Below are positions 14,162 through 17,825 of a stretch of DNA of 17,825 nucleotides, piece by piece; position 1 is the first letter of the stretch; every line of letters starts with the position of its first letter. This DNA is from Syntrophomonas sp. GTDB taxonomy: Bacteria; Bacillota; Syntrophomonadia; Syntrophomonadales; Syntrophomonadaceae. The translations under genes and the position numbers were made by a program. The DNA lies in contig JAQVXF010000005.1 in NCBI GenBank assembly GCA_028709355.1, positions 1 through 17,825 on the forward strand, in the 5' to 3' direction. The notes beneath the pieces are model-generated. The model was not told the DNA's origin and ran no database searches. It was given only the letters and a program-made list of their open reading frames with translations.

Positions 14162-15493
14162 TCAACTTAGATTATGCCTCTCCTTGACGATCTTGCACTC
14201 CTCCATATATTGGCGGGATCTGAGCAAATATGCTTCATACCTTTTTTTCTTGTCCTTGACCTGTTCATCCAACGGTGGCAAAATTCCAAAACTCGCGTTT
14301 ACCGGTTGGAAATTCTTTTGGCTGGCATCGGTGATAAAAGCCAACAGGGCGCCTATCATGGTCTGGGGCGCCATCACCAGCGGAGCCCGCCCAACATGGA
14401 GGCGCGCTGCATTTATACCAGCAATGATGCCGGTAGCTGCAGACTCCATATACCCTTCCACTCCCGTCATCTGCCCGGCAAAGAACCACCTTGAATTCTT
14501 TCGGAACTGAAGGGAGGGCATTAAAAGCCGGGGGCTGTTAATGTAAGTATTGCGGTGCATTACCCCGTACCTGACGAATTCGGCAGCGGCCAATCCCGGA
14601 ATGAGACGGATGATACGGTCCTGTTCCTTCCATTTAAGGCGGGTCTGGAATCCAACCAATCCCAAAACAGTGCCCTGCTGGTTCTCCTGGCGGAGTTGTA
14701 CCACTGCCCAGGCTCTCTTGCCTGTGCGGGGATCAATCAAACCTACCGGTCTCATCGGGCCGAATCTAAGAGTATCTATCCCGCTGCGACCCATCACTTC
14801 TATGGGCATACACCCGCTAAAAAACAGGTTTTTATCGATGCTGTGCCCCTCAACCATGTCAGCCCGCACCAGTTCAGTGCAAAACGTCTCATACTCATCC
14901 TGGCTCATTGGGCAGTTGTAGTAGTCGCTGTCTCCTTTGTCATAACGTGATGCTTTGAACACCTTGTCCATATCCAAGCTGGCCAGGGTCACGCTGGGAG
15001 CAATGGCATCGTAGAAAAACAGGTTTGCTTCACCGGTTATCCGGCCTAGTTCTCTATAGAGGGCATTTGAGGTCAAAGGACCAGAAGCGATAATGACAGT
15101 ATTATCAGGCGGGATGGTCTCAACTTCCTGGCGCACTACCTCGATGTTGGGATGGGACTCCACCCGATCGGTGATCAACTGGGCAAATAAATCCCGGTCC
15201 ACCGCCAGGGCCGATCCGGCCGGAACCCTGGACAGCTGAGCGCATTCCAGGATAAGTGAGCCGAGTCCCCCCATCTCTTCTTTCAACAAACCTTGAGCGG
15301 TGGCCGGTATCTCCGATTTCAAGGAATTACTGCAGACCAACTCGGCCAGGTGACCCGAGCGGTGGGCGGGGGTCATCTTCCCCGGTCTCATCTCGTACAA
15401 TCTAACTTTGATCCCGGCCGAAGCCACCTGGTAGGCGGCTTCACTGCCGGCCAGGCCGCCCCCGATGATGTTAATGGGTGCCAATGTCTTCAC
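14162..15493 (-). CDS. trmFO: Methylenetetrahydrofolate-tRNA-(uracil-5-)-methyltransferase TrmFO
   Basis: A 443-residue FAD enzyme that makes 5-methyluridine at tRNA position 54 with methylene-tetrahydrofolate as carbon donor. The FAD-binding loop is GGGLAG (11-16); YEMRPGKMTPAH, LAELVCSNSLKS (C54) and FFSGCMPIEVM (C228) hold the two functionally important cysteines of the family; the C-terminal half has GQMTGVEGYMESAATG. It starts with GTG inside the end of topA, overlapping it by 23 nt, with only a weak ribosome site (GGGAAAG), so translation is likely coupled to topA. The gene ends 13 nt before xerC. Confidence 0.95.
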   Translation of the reverse strand: MKTLAPINIIGGGLAGSEAAYQVASAGIKVRLYEMRPGKMTPAHRSGHLAELVCSNSLKSEIPATAQGLLKEEMGGLGSLILECAQLSRVPAGSALAVDRDLFAQLITDRVESHPNIEVVRQEVETIPPDNTVIIASGPLTSNALYRELGRITGEANLFFYDAIAPSVTLASLDMDKVFKASRYDKGDSDYYNCPMSQDEYETFCTELVRADMVEGHSIDKNLFFSGCMPIEVMGRSGIDTLRFGPMRPVGLIDPRTGKRAWAVVQLRQENQQGTVLGLVGFQTRLKWKEQDRIIRLIPGLAAAEFVRYGVMHRNTYINSPRLLMPSLQFRKNSRWFFAGQMTGVEGYMESAATGIIAGINAARLHVGRAPLVMAPQTMIGALLAFITDASQKNFQPVNASFGILPPLDEQVKDKKKRYEAYLLRSRQYMEECKIVKERHNLS

Positions 15494-17558
15494 TGGTCTT
15501 TCCCAAGTGCTTGCATTCAGGATTCTGACAGATCGATTGCACCTGCCGTTTGCTGTACTTTTCGACCATTGCGTCCCCGCAAACAGGGCACTTCTCCCCG
15601 GTTGGCTTGTTCCAGGAACGGAAACTGCAGCCCGGATAATTGCTGCATCCGTAATAGCGACGGCCTTTTTTGGATTTAAGAGCCAGTATCTGTCCCTGGC
15701 AGAGGGGACAGTTTACTCCCGCTTCTTCATTTATGGATTCAGTATGGCGGCAATCAGGGAAACCTGAACAGGCGATAAACTTTCCGAAACGACCATGTTT
15801 GATTACCATCGGCTTGCCGCATTGGGGACATTCCTTGCCGGCATCCTCGTCCTTGATCTCAACTTTCTCGATCAGGTCCTGGGCTTTTTCCAGATCTGCA
15901 TTGAAAGGAACATAGAAGTCTTTGATGACCTCTTTCCAGTTCATCTGGCCTTCCTCGATAAGATCCAGTTCTTCTTCCATTTTGGCGGTGAAATCTATAT
16001 CCACTATACTACTGAAGTGCTGAGTGAGCAGGTCAACCACTATATATCCCAATTCTGTGGGTACAAACTGCTTGTTTTGGCGCTCCACGTAACTCCGCTT
16101 GATTATGGTCTCGATTATCGGAGCATAGGTACTGGGGCGGCCAATGTTCCTCTCCTCCAGGAACTTGACCAGGCTGGCATCCGCATAGCGGGGCGGGGGT
16201 TGGGTGAAATGTTGTTCCGGCAGTATCTCCTCCAGTTGCAGGGTATGACCGCTGCTCATATCTGGGATCGGATTTTTCACCTCATCCTCTTCGTCATTGT
16301 AGACCCGCTTATAGCCCGGGAATTTCAGTTGTGATGAACTGGCCCGCAATCCATAATCACCGGCCGATATCTCCGCCTTGACAGTATCATAGCGGGCGGC
16401 CGCCATCTGACTGGCGATAAAACGTTCCCATATCAGCTTGTACAGGCGGTGCTGGTCGCGGCTAAGGTGCGCCTTGATACTGTCGGGAGTGCGAGTGGCT
16501 TCCGACGGTCGGATGGCTTCATGAGCATCCTGGGCTGATTTGCGGCTCTTATATTCATTGGGCGTATGCGGTGCAAAAGTGCTTCCAAATTGGGACTTGA
16601 TAAAATCGATGGCATCAATCTGGGCGCTACTGGCAATACGGGTCGAATCAGTGCGCAGGTAGGTTATCAGACCCACGGCACCTTTCTTACCCAGTTCCAA
16701 CCCCTCGTACAATTCCTGGGCAATACGCATGGTACGACTGGGCGAGAAACCCAATCTCCGGGAAGCTTCCTGCTGCATGGTACTGGTAGTGAAGGGCGGT
16801 TTGGGTTTAAGTCGCTTCTCCTTTTTCTCCAGGGTCTTCAAGATGAAGCTGGCTCCCTTTAAATACTCGGTTGCCTTCACCTGGTCGAGCTCGTTCTTAA
16901 TGGCTAACTTGCGCCCCCGATAGGATATCAGGTTAGCGTTAAACCGGCTCTTGCCGTCTTTGGACAGAATCACCTCAATGGTCCAGTATTCTTCCGGTTG
17001 GAAGTTTTGGATCTCTTTCTCCCGATCGCAGATGACTCTGACCACCACCGACTGCACCCGCCCTGCACTGAGCCCCTTACGCACTTTACTCCACAGAAGG
17101 GGACTAAGATTGTATCCCACCAGGCGGTCCAAGACCCGGCGCGCCTGCTGGGCGTTGACCAGGTTGATATCCACCGGCCGCGAATTCTTGATAGCTTTCT
17201 TGATGGCCTCAGCCGTTATTTCGTTGAACTCAATCCGGCATTTGGAACCGTCCGGAATTTTGATAAATTGCTGCAGGTGCCAAGCGATAGCCTCACCTTC
17301 GCGGTCAGGGTCGGTGGCCAACAATACGCGGGAGGATTTTTTGGCTTCATTCTTTATTTCCTTGAGAAGCTCCCCTTTGCCGCGGATGGTTATATACTGC
17401 GGTTCGAAATTGTTGCTCACGTCGATGCCCAGTTTGCTTTTGGGTAAATCCCTGATATGTCCTACACTAGCTTTTACTCGATAGTTCCTGCCCAAAAATT
17501 TGCCAATGGTCTTAGCCTTGGCGGCAGACTCAACGATAACCAGAGTATTCTCGGCCAA
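15471..17558 (-). CDS. topA: DNA topoisomerase I (type IA)
   Basis: A complete 695-residue type IA topoisomerase that relaxes negative supercoils. The Toprim domain has VIVES (E10) and the metal-binding TDPDREGE (D83, D85, E89). The active-site tyrosine is Y300 in GLITYLRTDSTR; PSTYAP (475-480) is also typical. Three C-terminal four-cysteine zinc ribbons follow (C577-C603, C617-C644, C657-C682), as in many Firmicutes enzymes. The TTG start is supported by GAGGTGAT about 5 nt upstream. A sigma-A-type promoter at 17592-17620 would give a short leader of about 27 nt. It heads the co-directional run topA-trmFO-xerC-hslV-hslU. Confidence 0.97.
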   Translation of the reverse strand: MAENTLVIVESAAKAKTIGKFLGRNYRVKASVGHIRDLPKSKLGIDVSNNFEPQYITIRGKGELLKEIKNEAKKSSRVLLATDPDREGEAIAWHLQQFIKIPDGSKCRIEFNEITAEAIKKAIKNSRPVDINLVNAQQARRVLDRLVGYNLSPLLWSKVRKGLSAGRVQSVVVRVICDREKEIQNFQPEEYWTIEVILSKDGKSRFNANLISYRGRKLAIKNELDQVKATEYLKGASFILKTLEKKEKRLKPKPPFTTSTMQQEASRRLGFSPSRTMRIAQELYEGLELGKKGAVGLITYLRTDSTRIASSAQIDAIDFIKSQFGSTFAPHTPNEYKSRKSAQDAHEAIRPSEATRTPDSIKAHLSRDQHRLYKLIWERFIASQMAAARYDTVKAEISAGDYGLRASSSQLKFPGYKRVYNDEEDEVKNPIPDMSSGHTLQLEEILPEQHFTQPPPRYADASLVKFLEERNIGRPSTYAPIIETIIKRSYVERQNKQFVPTELGYIVVDLLTQHFSSIVDIDFTAKMEEELDLIEEGQMNWKEVIKDFYVPFNADLEKAQDLIEKVEIKDEDAGKECPQCGKPMVIKHGRFGKFIACSGFPDCRHTESINEEAGVNCPLCQGQILALKSKKGRRYYGCSNYPGCSFRSWNKPTGEKCPVCGDAMVEKYSKRQVQSICQNPECKHLGKTSEDIGTH

Positions 17559-17591
17559 AATATCACCTCGTCAGTTATTACAAAATCCTCT

Positions 17592-17620
17592 ACTATAAAT
17601 GGTATAGATGCTTATAACAA
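17592..17620 (-). promoter_or_regulatory. Sigma-A-type promoter for topA
   Basis: On the minus strand TTGTTA (17620-17615), 17 nt, TATAGT (17597-17592): 4/6 and 5/6 matches with ideal spacing. Predicted start is near 17585, 27 nt before the topA start codon. The -10 box overlaps a small dyad CTATA-CCATT-TATAG. Confidence 0.6.
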
Positions 17621-17627
17621 TCGTCTG

Positions 17628-17825
17628 CTAAACCTGCACATAATAATTACCCGGCATAGCCCTGATGGTTCCCTCCAATTCCAGTTTTAACAGCACCACA
17701 CTGAGCCTCCCTGGACCCAAGTCGGTCTGTTCAAGTATAGCATCGAAATGGACTGCCTCATGGGCTATGGCGCCCAGGACCGCTGCCTCTTCTGCATTAC
17801 GTTGCCCGGACCCCAGTTCACCCTG
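17628..17825 (-). CDS. dprA: DNA processing protein DprA, C-terminal fragment (cut by window edge)
   Basis: Only the last 65 residues are in the window; the 5' part lies beyond the right edge. The fragment resembles the C-terminal winged-helix part of DprA/Smf, ending LELEGTIRAMPGNYYVQV, a pattern typical of the family end. DprA loads RecA on incoming single-stranded DNA during transformation. Identity rests mainly on this ending plus position directly upstream of topA, the usual Firmicutes arrangement. The gap to topA is 69 nt and contains the topA promoter. Confidence 0.8.
   Translation of the reverse strand, partial: QGELGSGQRNAEEAAVLGAIAHEAVHFDAILEQTDLGPGRLSVVLLKLELEGTIRAMPGNYYVQV

Overview
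The window reads as a chromosomal segment of a low- to mid-GC Gram-positive anaerobe (Bacillota), most likely a syntrophic fatty-acid oxidiser of the Syntrophomonas type. Two things point there. One is a complete short-chain beta-oxidation gene set under a sigma-54 style control region. The other is the Firmicutes-type housekeeping run dprA-topA-trmFO-xerC-hslV-hslU. The taxonomic call is an inference from gene content and order; nothing here fixes the species.

Layout, left to right. Positions 1-497 hold no convincing gene. At 498-2609 (+) lies a sigma-54 activator with CBS, PAS, PAS, AAA+ and Fis-type HTH parts. The control region 2610-3358 is unusually rich. It has three copies of a TTGCA-N4-TGCAA-like dyad (two of them forming a 20-bp inverted repeat), a textbook -24/-12 promoter (2911-2926), a small gene for a 60-residue Com-like zinc-finger protein (2985-3167), an intrinsic terminator (3232-3273) and an extended Shine-Dalgarno sequence with no usable start codon. 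Then follow, all on + and all ATG-started with good ribosome sites: thiolase, 3-hydroxybutyryl-CoA dehydrogenase, crotonase, acyl-CoA dehydrogenase and the two subunits of a family I (glutaconate-type) CoA transferase, closed by a strong terminator (9620-9647). A single CaiB/BaiF-family gene with racemase-like catalytic residues (9733-10914) sits between that terminator and a second one.

From 11236 to the right edge everything is on the minus strand. Transcription order is dprA (only its 3' end is present), topA, trmFO, xerC, hslV, hslU, convergent with the beta-oxidation block. All five complete genes of this run start with GTG or TTG, in contrast with the all-ATG catabolic operon. In Bacillus the corresponding run ends with codY; here hslU is last.

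How the parts fit: the CoA transferase would activate an acid to its CoA ester, the dehydrogenase, crotonase, 3-hydroxyacyl dehydrogenase and thiolase would carry it to two acetyl-CoA, and the adjacent activator would switch the operon on through sigma-54 in response to signals read by its CBS/PAS domains. The most notable feature is the leader: a sigma-54 promoter reads first into a gene for a putative RNA-binding zinc finger, then meets a terminator before the catabolic genes, which suggests an attenuation or antitermination step. Electron-transfer flavoprotein genes are not in the window.
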